Shown here: piece by piece, positions 8,578-17,361 of the stretch
How positions within the stretch are numbered: the first letter of the stretch is position 1
Layout: each line of letters begins with the position of its first letter
From: Fusobacterium sp.
GTDB lineage: Bacteria > Cyanobacteriota > Vampirovibrionia > Gastranaerophilales > Gastranaerophilaceae
NCBI GenBank assembly: GCA_023662905.1
Contig: JAMPIJ010000002.1
Location: 184,503 to 248,502, forward strand
Length of the DNA stretch: 64,000 nucleotides
Direction: 5' to 3'
Translations under genes and position numbers: made by a program
The notes under the pieces: model-generated
The model's database searches: none
What the model was told of the DNA's origin: nothing
Seen by the model: only the letters and a program-made list of their open reading frames with translations

Positions 8578-9468
8578 ATGATTAAGAATGTTTTATTGTG
8601 TGGAATAGGCGCGGTTGGCTTGACTTTTGCGTGTAAGATTCAGGACTATTCACCGGAATGCTTGAAAGTTCTTGTGGATGAGGAACGCTTGCGCCGATAT
8701 ACAGAAAAACCGCTCAAAATGAACGGTGAGGAGAGATTTTTTGACTACTTGCTTCCCGATGTGCAGGGTTACAAGGCGGATTTGGTTTTAATCGCGACGA
8801 AAATGGACGGTTTGGACGCGGTTTTGAATAACTTACGCAATTTTGTGGGTGAAAATACGATAATTTTGCCGCTGATAAACGGGATTTCGGCAGAAGAAAA
8901 GATTGCGGCTGTTTACGGCTGGGAACGTACGTTGTACGGGTATTTTATCGGCCACAGCGCAATGCGCGTCGGCAACGAAGTCGTTCAAGACGGAATAGGA
9001 AAGATAGTCTTTGGAGGAGCAAGGGAATCGAGCGTTGTAGAGTTTTTCACCCGTGCGGGAATTGATTTCGACAATCCGCAGAACATTAAGTATGCAAAAT
9101 GGCTTAAATACGGGCTGAATATTATTTCTAACCAATCGTCTTGTATTTTGAAACTTACGTTTGGCGATATGCAGAAAAGCGCTGAATTTCATAGTTTTGC
9201 GCATAATATTTTGCAAGAAGTCGTTGAACTTGCAAGAGCCGAGGGCGTTGAGGGCTGGCAGAATTTGGAAGAAGATGTTTTCAAGGCGCTTGGAACAATG
9301 GTCGCGGATGGCCGAACTTCTATGTGGCAGGACATTGACGCGGGCAAGAAAACCGAACTCGATATTTTTGCCGGAACTGTTATCAAACTTGGCAAAAAAC
9401 ACGGGATTCCAACGCCTTACAATCAGGTTTTGTACGAGATGATTAGAATTTTAGAGGAAAAATCGTGA
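8578..9468 (+). CDS. Ketopantoate reductase-like (PanE/ApbA) oxidoreductase
   Basis: Rossmann N-terminus LLCGIGAVGLTFA (GxGxxG), then ADLVLIATKMDGLDAVL and NGISAEEKIA, followed by the PanE C-terminal helical domain with KWLKYGLNIISNQSSCIL (the family's K-x-x-x-N-x-x-x-N). Members reduce 2-dehydropantoate with NADPH for pantothenate synthesis; paralogues of unknown substrate are common, so panE itself is not certain. I choose ATG 8578, 6 nt after TATAAT; a GTG at 8554 would lie upstream of the promoter. It overlaps the next gene by 4 nt. Confidence 0.85.
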   Translation: MIKNVLLCGIGAVGLTFACKIQDYSPECLKVLVDEERLRRYTEKPLKMNGEERFFDYLLPDVQGYKADLVLIATKMDGLDAVLNNLRNFVGENTIILPLINGISAEEKIAAVYGWERTLYGYFIGHSAMRVGNEVVQDGIGKIVFGGARESSVVEFFTRAGIDFDNPQNIKYAKWLKYGLNIISNQSSCILKLTFGDMQKSAEFHSFAHNILQEVVELARAEGVEGWQNLEEDVFKALGTMVADGRTSMWQDIDAGKKTELDIFAGTVIKLGKKHGIPTPYNQVLYEMIRILEEKS

Positions 9469-10562
9469 AAAAAATAGTTTTGGCCTTAATGTTGATTTGT
9501 TTTTCAATTCTGCCGGCGAATGCGGAGGTCTTTTTGCCGTCCGCAACGGGCGTTGTGCGCGAGGTTCAGACGCAGAATGTTCAGGAAAATAACGTTGAGG
9601 CGATAAGACAAAACGTCGAACTTGAAATTCTTTCAGGTCAATTCAAAGGTGAAAAACGTATCGTTGAAAATATTATCAGCGGAAACCCTTATTACGACAT
9701 TATTTTGAAGCAAGGCGACAAAGTTGTTGTTCACGTTGAGCCGCAAAATGATTTTGTGATGACCGCTGATGATGTAGACTTTTTTATTACCGATATCCGC
9801 CGCGAGGGCGCATTGTGGCTTCTGGCCGGAATTTTCTCGGCCTTGATTATCCTTATCGGGCGCAAAAAAGGCGTTAGGGCGCTTTTATCAATAGTGTTTT
9901 CAGTCCTTTTGATATTTTCTGTTATGATGCCAATGGTGCTTCATGGCGTTTCACCGATATTCTCCGCGCTTTTGGTCGGAATTCTATCGACAATTCTCAC
10001 GATTTACCTCGTTGCAGGGGTTAATTACAAAAGTACGTCCGCTGTTTTGGGGACGGTTTCCAGTCTTTTGCTTGCCGGTATGATGGCTGTTTTTACGATT
10101 GGAATCGCACACCTTACAGGCTTTGTGAGCGAAGATAACATGTTTTTGCACTCTGTAAGACCTGATTTGAATATGCAAGGCATTCTTGCGGCCGCTATTA
10201 TCCTCTCTGCGCTCGGTGCGCTGATGGATGTCGGGGTTTCTATCGCAAGCACTATAAACGAAGTTTATCTTACAGACCCGACGCTTACCGTCCGTCAGCT
10301 TTTTAAATCAGGCATGAACGTTGGCCGTGATATCATCGGCACAATGTCAAACACATTGATTTTAGTATATCTTGGAGCCTCTTTGCCGCTAGTTCTGCTC
10401 TCTTCAAGCATTGATTTGCAAAAATTCTTCAATCTTAACCAAGTCGCAACGGAAATTTCTTCCGCCCTCATCGGAAGTATTGCAATTCTGGCATGTGTAC
10501 CTGTGACAGCGTTTATTTCTGCAAACCTTATTACAAAAAAGGCAAATATTTACAAATCTTAA
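9465..10562 (+). CDS. YibE/F-like multi-pass membrane protein
   Basis: Signal peptide (residues 1-21), a ~100-residue exported beta-rich segment (EILSGQFKGEKRIVENIISGNPYYD.., as in YibE/F proteins), then about eight membrane helices from LWLLAGIFSALIILIGRKKG onward. The GALMDVGVSIASTINEV stretch is characteristic. Function of the family is not established. Its ATG overlaps the stop of the PanE-like gene, suggesting coupling. Confidence 0.85.
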   Translation: MKKIVLALMLICFSILPANAEVFLPSATGVVREVQTQNVQENNVEAIRQNVELEILSGQFKGEKRIVENIISGNPYYDIILKQGDKVVVHVEPQNDFVMTADDVDFFITDIRREGALWLLAGIFSALIILIGRKKGVRALLSIVFSVLLIFSVMMPMVLHGVSPIFSALLVGILSTILTIYLVAGVNYKSTSAVLGTVSSLLLAGMMAVFTIGIAHLTGFVSEDNMFLHSVRPDLNMQGILAAAIILSALGALMDVGVSIASTINEVYLTDPTLTVRQLFKSGMNVGRDIIGTMSNTLILVYLGASLPLVLLSSSIDLQKFFNLNQVATEISSALIGSIAILACVPVTAFISANLITKKANIYKS

Positions 10563-10615
10563 TGTGTTTAAAAATCGGTTGAAACCCATGCCCCCCATGC
10601 GTTTACATGCTAAAA

Positions 10616-10632
10616 ATCATGGAAACCATGAT
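10616..10632. repeat. Perfect palindrome in intergenic DNA
   Basis: ATCATGG-AAA-CCATGAT in the 286 bp between the YibE/F gene and the next gene, a stretch unusually rich in CATG. No coding signal is visible there. It could be an operator for the small protein downstream. Confidence 0.4.
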
Positions 10633-10728
10633 GGCACTAAGCATTGAGCATGTTTAAAACGCCGAACCCCTTGATATTACTGTGTTTTAGATTTTTGTTA
10701 CAAATATTCATAATCACATGTTTGACGC

Positions 10729-10756
10729 TTGAAAAAACATGGGGATTTTTTATAAT
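10729..10756 (+). promoter_or_regulatory. Sigma70-type promoter
   Basis: TTGAAA, 16 bp spacer, perfect TATAAT. It would give a transcript starting near 10763, with a ~85 nt leader before the small Cys-rich gene. Confidence 0.6.
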
Positions 10757-10848
10757 GTTAATAGAGGGGCATGAACCCTGTAAAATCAAGGCTCTACCGT
10801 TTGGGGATATGTGAGCCATGTGTAAAGATAATCGTGGGAGATAATAAG

Positions 10849-11070
10849 TTGTTTAGAAGTAGGGATATGGGAAGAGCTGTAGCAGTCAGAAGATGGACGC
10901 AAACAGCTTTGGAATGTTACAAAAGAGGGTGTAATTGCGAAGGCTGCTTTTACAAAGATTTCTTTAGCAGTTCATCACAAAAATGCCAGATGAAAGCCTC
11001 TGTCTTGGAATTGGTCAGAGTTATCGGCACCCCTAACGTTGAATTACAACAATTCTTAATAGAAGAATAA
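10849..11070 (+). CDS. Small cysteine-rich, possibly DNA-binding protein
   Basis: About 73 residues. Five cysteines form a cluster, CYKRGCNCEGC, plus a later QKC, suggesting bound zinc or an Fe-S cluster. The flanks are basic (VRRWTQTAL) and a helical tail (MKASVLELVRVIG) could be half of a helix-turn-helix. I choose the TTG at 10849 because GGGAG sits 8 nt upstream; ATG 10867 is too close to its purine run, and ATG 10771 would add a non-conserved-looking head. Palindromes lie on both sides. Function not recognised. Confidence 0.6.
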   Translation: MFRSRDMGRAVAVRRWTQTALECYKRGCNCEGCFYKDFFSSSSQKCQMKASVLELVRVIGTPNVELQQFLIEE

Positions 11071-11085
11071 AAATATTAAAGTATT

Positions 11086-11097
11086 CAGGCATGCCTG
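11086..11097. repeat. 12-bp perfect palindrome after the Cys-rich gene
   Basis: CAGGCATGCCTG, 16 bp downstream of the stop codon at 11070 and upstream of the HPF promoter region. Possible protein-binding site; no poly-T follows, so it is not a terminator. Confidence 0.35.
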
Positions 11098-11250
11098 CCG
11101 ATATGATACTTGTTAGTTTAAAGGGAGATAGGACTTTCAAGTAAGATTATTTTATTTTAGATTCTACGTTTTCAGAATCATCGGTTTAGTACTTTAAATT
11201 TTCCCAAAGGTATGTTATACTGATGGGGTAGTATATGATAGGAGGCAGTC

Positions 11251-11604
11251 ATGCACATTTACGTTAACGGAAGAAACATCGAAATTACAGACGCTATCAA
11301 AGCTTATGTGAAAGAAAAATTTGGCAAAGTAGCCAACCACTACGACCAAATTCAAGGAATTGAAGTTGTGTTGTCAGTAATTAAAAACCCTGCAGCTTCA
11401 GGTCGTCATGTTGCCGAAGTATCATGTAAAATGGTTACGGGCGTTGTTCACTGCGAAGAATCAGCAGAATCTATGTATGCAAGCATTGACTTACTTGCTG
11501 ATAAACTCGACAGACAGGTTAAAAAGTTCAAAGATAAAGCGGTCGGCTCAGACAAAGCTTCTATCAGAACTGATGAAGCGCCTGAAACTGAAGAAGAAGC
11601 GTAG
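11251..11604 (+). CDS. hpf: Ribosome hibernation-promoting factor, short form
   Basis: 117 residues in the HPF/RaiA (sigma-54 modulation) fold: IYVNGRNIEITDAIKAYVKEKFGKVANHYDQI, VEVVLSV-type strand and YASIDLLADKLDRQVKKFKDK helix. It binds the 30S decoding region and silences ribosomes in stasis. It lacks the dimerisation domain of long HPF; its C-terminus is a short acidic tail. Ideal AGGAGG lies 6 nt before ATG, with a TATACT -10 near 11215. A strong terminator follows directly, so it is monocistronic. Confidence 0.92.
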   Translation: MHIYVNGRNIEITDAIKAYVKEKFGKVANHYDQIQGIEVVLSVIKNPAASGRHVAEVSCKMVTGVVHCEESAESMYASIDLLADKLDRQVKKFKDKAVGSDKASIRTDEAPETEEEA

Positions 11605-11610
11605 AAAAAA

Positions 11611-11634
11611 GCCTCTCGAAAGAGAGGCTTTTTT
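11611..11634 (+). terminator. Intrinsic terminator of hpf
   Basis: GCCTCTC-GAAA-GAGAGGC followed by TTTTTT, 6 nt after the hpf stop codon. Confidence 0.9.
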
Positions 11635-11635
11635 A

Positions 11636-13006
11636 TTAGAATATTGATGTGCTGAACTTTATTGCATCCATAAGTTTTTTGACAGGTACGATTTCAATTT
11701 TATCGTTTTTAACCTTGTTTGCGTAAGGTATAATAGCCTTTTTGAACCCTGAGGCAATAGCTTCATTTAATCGTTTTTCGATGTTATCAACGGGGTGAAT
11801 TTCGCCTGACAAACCGATTTCGCCGATTATTACTGTCTGGCTGTCGACGACTATGTCGTTTGCACAGGTCGCAATCGCCAGTGCAATTCCCAAATCCGCG
11901 CTTGGTTCATCGACCTCAATTCCGCCCATAACGTTCACATAAACGTCCTGTTTTGATAAATTCAATCCGACACGTTTTTCCAGAACCGCAAGAATCTGGT
12001 GCAAGCGGCTCAAATCAACGCCGTTTGTCACTCTTCGCGGGCTTGGGTAAGATGTCGTTCCGACAAGCGCCTGAATCTCAACCAGTAGCGGCCGTGTTCC
12101 CTCGTTCGTTACGATAATCGCACTCCCCGGAGTCGAAACCTGTGAACGCTCGTTCAAGAACAGTTCGTTCGGGTTTTTAACCTCTTTTAACCCCAGTGCG
12201 TGCATCTCGAAAATTCCAACCTCTGACGTGTTGCCGAAACGGTTCTTTATTGAGCGCAAAATTCTGTAGGATTTGTATTTATCGCCCTCAAAGTAAATAA
12301 CCGTATCAACCATGTGTTCCAAAACCTTAGGCCCTGCGATGTTTCCGTCTTTTGTCACATGGCCCACGATTACAACCGTAATACCTTTTGTTTTGGCAAT
12401 GTACATCAACAAGTTACAGCATTCACGGATTTGCGAAACGCTTCCGATTGAACCCGAAATGTTCTGCGAATAAATCGCCTGAATACTGTCAACCATAATG
12501 AAATCCGGCTTCACGTCATCAATCTCAGCCTTAATCTTTTCCATCAAAGTCTGCGGATAGATTAAAAGATTTTCAGGGTTAACGTTCAAACGCTGCGCGC
12601 GAAGCTTCAACTGGCTCGCACTTTCTTCCGCCGAAATATACAGAACTTTCTTGCCTGATTTACAGAGTTCGCCGCTCGTCTGCAAAAGAATTGTTGACTT
12701 ACCAATCCCCGGATCGCCCGCAAGAAGTACAAGCGAACCTTTCACAAAGCCCCCGCCTAAAATTCGGTCGAATTCCGAAATGTTCGTGCTTATTCTGACT
12801 TCTTGGCCGAGTTCAATATCATTCAGCGGGATGGATTTTTCTTTGTTGATAAATTCATCCAGAACGCAATTATTTAATTCTTTAACCGGTGCGGAAACTT
12901 CTTCCTGAAAAGTTCCCCATTGCAGACACTCGGGACACTTTCCGAGGTATCCCGCTGTTTCATATCCGCAATTTTGACAAACCCATTTTGACTTAACCTT
13001 TACCAT
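11636..13006 (-). CDS. radA: DNA repair protein RadA
   Basis: Zinc motif CQNCGYETAGYLGKCPEC at the N-terminus, RecA-like ATPase with Walker A GDPGIGKST, the RadA signature KNRFG (IKNRFGNTSEVG), and a C-terminal Lon-like domain (GGIEVDEPSADLGIALAIA). RadA promotes branch migration in recombination repair. I prefer ATG 13006 (MVKVKSKWVCQNCG); a TTG at 13024 would overlap surE by 16 nt. It probably forms an operon with surE upstream. Confidence 0.95.
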   Translation of the reverse strand: MVKVKSKWVCQNCGYETAGYLGKCPECLQWGTFQEEVSAPVKELNNCVLDEFINKEKSIPLNDIELGQEVRISTNISEFDRILGGGFVKGSLVLLAGDPGIGKSTILLQTSGELCKSGKKVLYISAEESASQLKLRAQRLNVNPENLLIYPQTLMEKIKAEIDDVKPDFIMVDSIQAIYSQNISGSIGSVSQIRECCNLLMYIAKTKGITVVIVGHVTKDGNIAGPKVLEHMVDTVIYFEGDKYKSYRILRSIKNRFGNTSEVGIFEMHALGLKEVKNPNELFLNERSQVSTPGSAIIVTNEGTRPLLVEIQALVGTTSYPSPRRVTNGVDLSRLHQILAVLEKRVGLNLSKQDVYVNVMGGIEVDEPSADLGIALAIATCANDIVVDSQTVIIGEIGLSGEIHPVDNIEKRLNEAIASGFKKAIIPYANKVKNDKIEIVPVKKLMDAIKFSTSIF

Positions 13007-13008
13007 TG

Positions 13009-13806
13009 TTAAAACCAATCGCAAGCGTTATCTTTGCACAAAATGTCTTCTAAATCGTTCATTAGCGCAAAATGTGTCATCTCATACGTAACTGGCGTAA
13101 TTGAAATTTTGTTGTCGCGAACCGCCGCAATATCAGTGTTTGAATTTGTAGGTTCGTTGATTAATTCGCCGGCCATCCAGTAGTAAACTTTACCTCTCGG
13201 GTCGACGCGTTTTTCGTAATTGTCGGTAAACATCTTTTTGCCGAGTTTCGTAATTGCAATCCCAGCAATATCATCAGCATCAACTGATGGAACATTTATG
13301 TTCAAAATGCTTTTATGCGGGAATTCAAAATCTTTTAATTTCTTGTCAACAAATGACGCGATGAATCTTGCCGCGAATTTAAAATCTTCATACTCGCAGT
13401 GCATGCTCGCAAGCGACATCGCAATACTCGGAACGCCCAGCATTGCGCCCTCCATTGCACAGCTTACTGTTCCGGAGTATAAAATATCTCCGCCCAAATT
13501 CGGGCCGTGGTTGATACCGGAAATTACCAAATCAGGCTGTTGTTCAGGACTTAAAACCGCGTTAATCGCAATCTTAACGCAATCCCCCGGAGTTCCGGTA
13601 GTAACCCACGTAGCAGTTGATTTGTAAACCGGTTCGTCAAGTTTTTCAACTCTCAACGGTGTATGTAATGTCAATGAATGACCTGCCGCACTTCTTTCTC
13701 TATCCGGTGCAACAATATAAACTTCGTGATTTTCAGAAAGTGCTTCTGATAACGCTCTAATACCATTCGATGCAATACCATCATCGTTGGAAAGTAATAT
13801 TTTCAT
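13009..13806 (-). CDS. surE: 5'/3'-nucleotidase SurE
   Basis: Metal site LLSNDDGI at residue 3, then GTPGDCVKIA and SGINHGPNLGGDILYSGTVSCAMEG, all SurE signatures. Hydrolyses nucleoside monophosphates. 265 residues, normal. Good ribosome site (GGAGAATT) before ATG 13806. radA follows 2 bp after its stop codon. Confidence 0.95.
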   Translation of the reverse strand: MKILLSNDDGIASNGIRALSEALSENHEVYIVAPDRERSAAGHSLTLHTPLRVEKLDEPVYKSTATWVTTGTPGDCVKIAINAVLSPEQQPDLVISGINHGPNLGGDILYSGTVSCAMEGAMLGVPSIAMSLASMHCEYEDFKFAARFIASFVDKKLKDFEFPHKSILNINVPSVDADDIAGIAITKLGKKMFTDNYEKRVDPRGKVYYWMAGELINEPTNSNTDIAAVRDNKISITPVTYEMTHFALMNDLEDILCKDNACDWF

Positions 13807-13961
13807 AATTCTCCTTTAAATAAACTGTCTATTCCTATTTTAACTCTTTTTTGGGGCTTTGCATAGCTTTGCCAAAATATTGTAAACAATTGTAACGATA
13901 TTTCGATTTTATAAACAGTTTATATCAATTTTATATAAAGAAAATACTTTATATAAATACA

Positions 13962-14092
13962 CGAGGAAAAAAGCTTAAAACGAGGATACGAAAACGATTT
14001 TAAGCAAACTACACACTTCACACTATTGTTCGGAATGAAAAAAGTTTATTTAACATTCCAAGCGCTTCTTTTAGAGAAGCGCTTTTATTTTT
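13962..14092 (+). ncRNA. Candidate small RNA
   Basis: In a 291-bp gap without a convincing gene, the plus strand holds a stem GCTTAAAA (13973-13980) with TTTTAAGC (13998-14005), then an intrinsic terminator at 14060-14092. No gene on the plus strand ends here, so the terminator must serve a short transcript. An AT-rich TATAAA-type -10 near 13951 would start it near 13962; the promoter is weak by eye. Boundaries are approximate. Confidence 0.3.
14060..14092 (+). terminator. Intrinsic terminator with no plus-strand gene upstream
   Basis: AAGCGCTTC, 7-nt loop, GAAGCGCTT, then TTATTTTT. The poly-T side faces the plus strand; the nearest genes on both sides are on the minus strand. Confidence 0.65.
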
Positions 14093-14097
14093 CTTAT

Positions 14098-14352
14098 TTA
14101 CTGCATTTTTTGAGCTATGGAGTTTACGGAATTGGAATTGATGTCGAACTCAAAGGCTTCTGTGAAGAATTTAGAAATGAGTTCTGATCTGTGTCTAGTT
14201 TTTGTTTTGGTGAGAAGATTTTGAATGTGTGCTTTAACGGTGTGGAGAGTGACGAAGAATTCTTTGCTTATTTCGTTGTTAGTTTTTCCTTTGAGGACTT
14301 CGGTGAGAACGATGATTTCTCTTTGTGTAAATTTAGTTTTATTTTTAGTCAT
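14098..14352 (-). CDS. LuxR-type helix-turn-helix protein
   Basis: 84 residues, essentially one LuxR/FixJ C-terminal DNA-binding domain: FTQREIIVLTEVLKGKTNNEISKEFFVTLHTVKAHIQNLLTKTKTRHRSEL, with the TVKAHIQNL recognition helix. There is no receiver or ligand domain, so it is a stand-alone HTH of the GerE kind. The gene sits just before tRNA-Ala, at the edge of the island. Confidence 0.85.
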   Translation of the reverse strand: MTKNKTKFTQREIIVLTEVLKGKTNNEISKEFFVTLHTVKAHIQNLLTKTKTRHRSELISKFFTEAFEFDINSNSVNSIAQKMQ

Positions 14353-14482
14353 ATAGCCTCCGATTTGTTTTCATATATCTATTAAAGCACATATTTTTGA
14401 AAATACATTAATAATACTTCCGATATTTGAAATTTTAACAAAATTTTACAAAAAAATAATAAAATTTTTTGAGAAAAAGGGG

Positions 14483-14510
14483 TTTACAAAAAAAAATCAG
14501 CATGTAGAAT
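14483..14510 (+). promoter_or_regulatory. Promoter of tRNA-Ala
   Basis: TTTACA, 16 bp, TAGAAT; transcription would begin near 14517, about 35 nt before the mature tRNA. Confidence 0.55.
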
Positions 14511-14552
14511 AAGAAATGTACTCAGTACATAACCCTAACGGGTTTGTGATGC

Positions 14553-14628
14553 GGGGGATTAGCTCAATTGGTAGAGCACCTGCTTTGCACGCAGGGGGTT
14601 AGGAGTTCGAGTCTCCTATTCTCCACCA
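14553..14628 (+). tRNA. tRNA-Ala (anticodon TGC), CCA encoded
   Basis: 76 nt that fold as a cloverleaf: acceptor GGGGGAT with ATTCTCC, D arm GCTC..GAGC, anticodon stem CCTGC/GCAGG around TTTGCAC (anticodon TGC), T arm AGGAG-TTCGAGT-CTCCT, then A-CCA. The island begins at its 3' end. Confidence 0.97.
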
Positions 14629-15312
14629 TTTCATACAAGTGAAACAGTTAGAAACAGAGCCTTCGGGCTCTTTTTTAATGCTTTTGATACAATCGTTTTT
14701 GCTTTGCTTTAGAACTTCAAAGAATTTGTCATAACCGTATTCTTCAATTCCTTGTCTTGCTGTCCGAACGAGTTTTTCAATTGTGTCAAAGGGTTCGGCG
14801 AATTTAAGTTTTACGCTTTTTCCTTGAACTGTGACTGAGGAATACGTTTGCCAAACCATTTGTGCAATTTCTTGGGGTGAAATTTTCGAGTATGGTAAAC
14901 TTGCTTTGTGACAGATTTCAAGAAGTTTTATGCCTGTTTGCATATGGTCAACATTGGCATTTTGGTATCTTTGCAATTCGGCATTGAGCTTGTTCAATTT
15001 GACTTCATACTCATTTTTGAAGTTTAACCATAAATCTACATCTAAAACTTTGTTGATTTGATCAATATACATCTTTTTAAGAATTTCTGTACATTGTTCT
15101 ATTTCTGAATTAATACGTGTAACTTCTTTTTTGTGGAAATGCTGTTCCTCTTTAAGACTAAGATTAAGCGAATATTTGAGGAGTTCATATAATTTTTCGT
15201 CAAGTGCAATTCTTGAAAGATGTCTGCGCAAAGTGGCTGTCATTTCTTTTTCTGAAATGTAGGAAGTGTTCACACAGCGTCTGTCATGATGTGAACAACG
15301 GTAGTAAAACAT
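14599..15312 (-). pseudogene. Large serine recombinase, C-terminal part after a frameshift
   Basis: Carries the second half of the recombinase zinc ribbon (CSHHDRRC), a coiled-coil (about 70 residues, many E/K/N) and a C-terminal tail that reads through the tRNA-Ala 3' end on the opposite strand. The upstream fragment (15284-16183) holds the first zinc pair CAVC. The frames change near 15325 within CAAAAG; removing one A restores a continuous protein. It is either a broken gene or, less likely, a +1-type recoding site. Coordinates start at the first ATG after the shift; the frame is open to 15453. Confidence 0.75.
14657..14676 (+). terminator. Terminator after tRNA-Ala
   Basis: GAGCC-TTCG-GGCTC followed by TTTTTT. 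It lies within the 3' coding end of the recombinase read from the other strand. Confidence 0.8.
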
Positions 15313-16183
15313 TGTTCTTTTGAACTTCACCACACATTGAATAACCGCAAACCGCACATTTGGCAAGCCCTGGATAAAGAAAATGGAAGTTTTTGCGTAC
15401 TTTTGACTTATTAACCTTGTTGAATGCTTGCTGAGTTTTATTAAAGATATCAAAGCTGACGATTGCTGGATGTTTGCCTTGGTAGATTATACCGTTACAC
15501 TTCATTTGTCCTGTATAGAGAACGTTTTTGAGCATACCCTCAAGCACACATTGGGTAATTTTAGGTCTTGAACTTAAATAGTAGTAACCATCTTCAAATA
15601 ATTTTTCAGAGAGTTTTCGTAGAGAATAGCGACCAGTAGCAAAGAGTTCAAAGGCTCTTTGAACGAATAAAACTTTTGTTGTGTCAATGTAAAGACATTT
15701 TTTTTCGCCCCTTTTGTAACCATAGGGTGGATTGAATGGCCAGTAACCCTCTTCCAAACCCTCGTGCAGTCCTTTTTTGATTTCTTCTGAGAGGTTGTCT
15801 ATGTAGTTTTTTGCCATTAATACCTTAATTCCGTGGATAAATTTGTCATGAGATTTAGAGTCTTTGCTGATAACCGTGCCCTCTTTGACTAAATGTACTT
15901 CTAGCTCATAATCTTCAAGAGTAACGTAATCTTTGAAATTGCGGTAAAGCCTGTCTGTCTTTTCGACAAGTATGGTTTTGACCTCGGGATTGGATTTGAG
16001 GAAGTCAAGCATAATATTGTAATTCGTTCTACCTGCTTTCTTTGCTGTTTCGGCGTCTGAATACTCTTTGACGATTTCAAATCCGTTTTTCATTGCGTTT
16101 AACTGCGCAGGAATAGAAAATCCCTCACGCTCTTGTTCCCTGCTTGAAACTCTTGCATAAATAACAACTTGTTTGTTTAGCAT
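15284..16183 (-). pseudogene. Large serine recombinase, catalytic and recombinase domains
   Basis: Resolvase domain with the catalytic serine in YARVSSREQEREG, ILVEKTDRLYRN, then the Recombinase domain (PPYGYKRG.., VQRAFELFATGRYSLRKLSEKL, MLKNVLYTGQMKCNG) and the first zinc pair CAVCGYSMC. The frame then runs off into VLLPLFTS and stops, whereas the rest of the zinc ribbon continues in the next frame. Such enzymes (as in Ccr of SCC elements or phiC31-type integrases) cut att sites to insert and excise DNA. It is the last gene before tRNA-Ala, so the tRNA 3' end is the likely attachment site. Confidence 0.8.
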
Positions 16184-16265
16184 ATCTGAACTCCTTGAAT
16201 AATCTGAAAAATTTGTTTTTAATTTTTACTCATTTACCAAAGAAGTAAAGTGTTTATGTCTATAT

Positions 16266-16296
16266 ACAAGAAAAACCGCACTAAAGGTGCGGTTTA
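16266..16296 (-). terminator. Intrinsic terminator after second recombinase
   Basis: AAACCGCAC-5 nt-GTGCGGTTT; read on the minus strand the stem ends in TTTTT. It would end transcripts coming from the recombinase at 16393-17846. Confidence 0.7.
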
Positions 16297-16323
16297 GAAA
16301 TTCAGATATATAAAATTTGACTG

Positions 16324-16394
16324 CCCGAGAAATTTTCGCGATAAGGAACGTGAGCGAAAATTTGGAGTGGCGGGTTGACCTGCGAGAGCAGGTC
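16324..16394. other. GC-rich multi-stem element between the recombinases
   Basis: Stem 1 AAATTTTCGC (16330-16339) with GCGAAAATTT (16354-16363) is enclosed by CCCG (16324-16327) and CGGG (16371-16374). It is followed by stem 2 GACCTGC-GAGA-GCAGGTC (16377-16394). This is far richer in G+C than its surroundings. It partly overlaps the 3' region of the second recombinase. It could be a structured RNA, a recombination site or a relic of another element; unidentified. Confidence 0.45.
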
Positions 16395-17361
16395 AAGCAG
16401 GCGACGAAGAACAGCTTTTAACGTTGTCGAATTTTACGGAAAGTAGGTTTAACGTAAGTTTTACCCGTTTCCCTTGAACTTCAAGTTTATTTTTGACAAG
16501 TTCAATGGTTTTGCGTTGATTTTGAATGTTCATTTGAATAAAAGCGTCGTAAAGTCGTTTTTCCATAATATTTTGACAATTTTGTGTAAGAAGTTTGATT
16601 TTGTTTTCGAGTTGCACTATACTTTTTGGCAAGTCGGGATAAAGTTTTTCAATATTTTCCAACTCATCAATAATGAAATCTTTATCATCTAAACTTAATG
16701 TCTTAATTTGGTCGATAAGTTGTAGTTTTTTATGAAATTTACGGCTTTTGTTGCGTTTTAGAGTTGAATATTGCTTTTTCAAAGGTTCTAGTTCTTCCTT
16801 TATGACTTCGTTAACAATATCTTTGGGTATTAAACTGAGCCGAATTTCTTTGAAATAATTTAAGATAGTATCTGTAACGACAGTTTCATTTATGCTGTGT
16901 CGTTTTTTGTTATTATCGAATGCGGTGTAATATACATATTTATCCTTTTTAGATTCACCAATCATTAATTTGCCTGTTTCCTGAAGTGTAATCAGGTTTG
17001 AATACAAAAAATGTCGTTTTTGACGGTTTTCAGGGGTAACAGACTTGAAAACCTCCTGAACTAAATTGAATAAATCTTGTTCAATAATCGGTTTATGTTT
17101 GCCCTTTATGATATTTTCTACACCTGGATATATATAAAATCCGGTATAGAAAATATTTTTTAGCATACAAGCAAGAGTTGCTTTGGGAATTTTTTCATTA
17201 GCCTGTAACTTATACTTAAAACCTTGCTCGTATAGTTCATTGGGCAAAGTCGCAAGAGAATATTTACCACTTGCGTATAATTCAAATGCCTTTTGAACAA
17301 AAATTGCCTGCTCATGGATGATAACAACTTTTCTTTTTAGCATCTTATATCCATAAGGCAT
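16393..17361 (-). pseudogene. Second serine recombinase, C-terminal part
   Basis: Begins with the MPYGYK motif of the Recombinase domain (VQKAFELYASGKYSLATLPNELYEQGF, MLKNIFYTGFYIYPG), then a region where the zinc ribbon has been lost (no CxxC pairs), and a long coiled-coil. It joins the fragment 17337-17846 by a -1 shift at ACAAAATG; adding one A restores TKMPYGYK. The gene ends in TGA at the GC-rich element. Confidence 0.75.

Noticed and set aside
10595..10600. Six-C run as another phase-variation tract
   Set aside because: Too short and intergenic; it is not in a reading frame.
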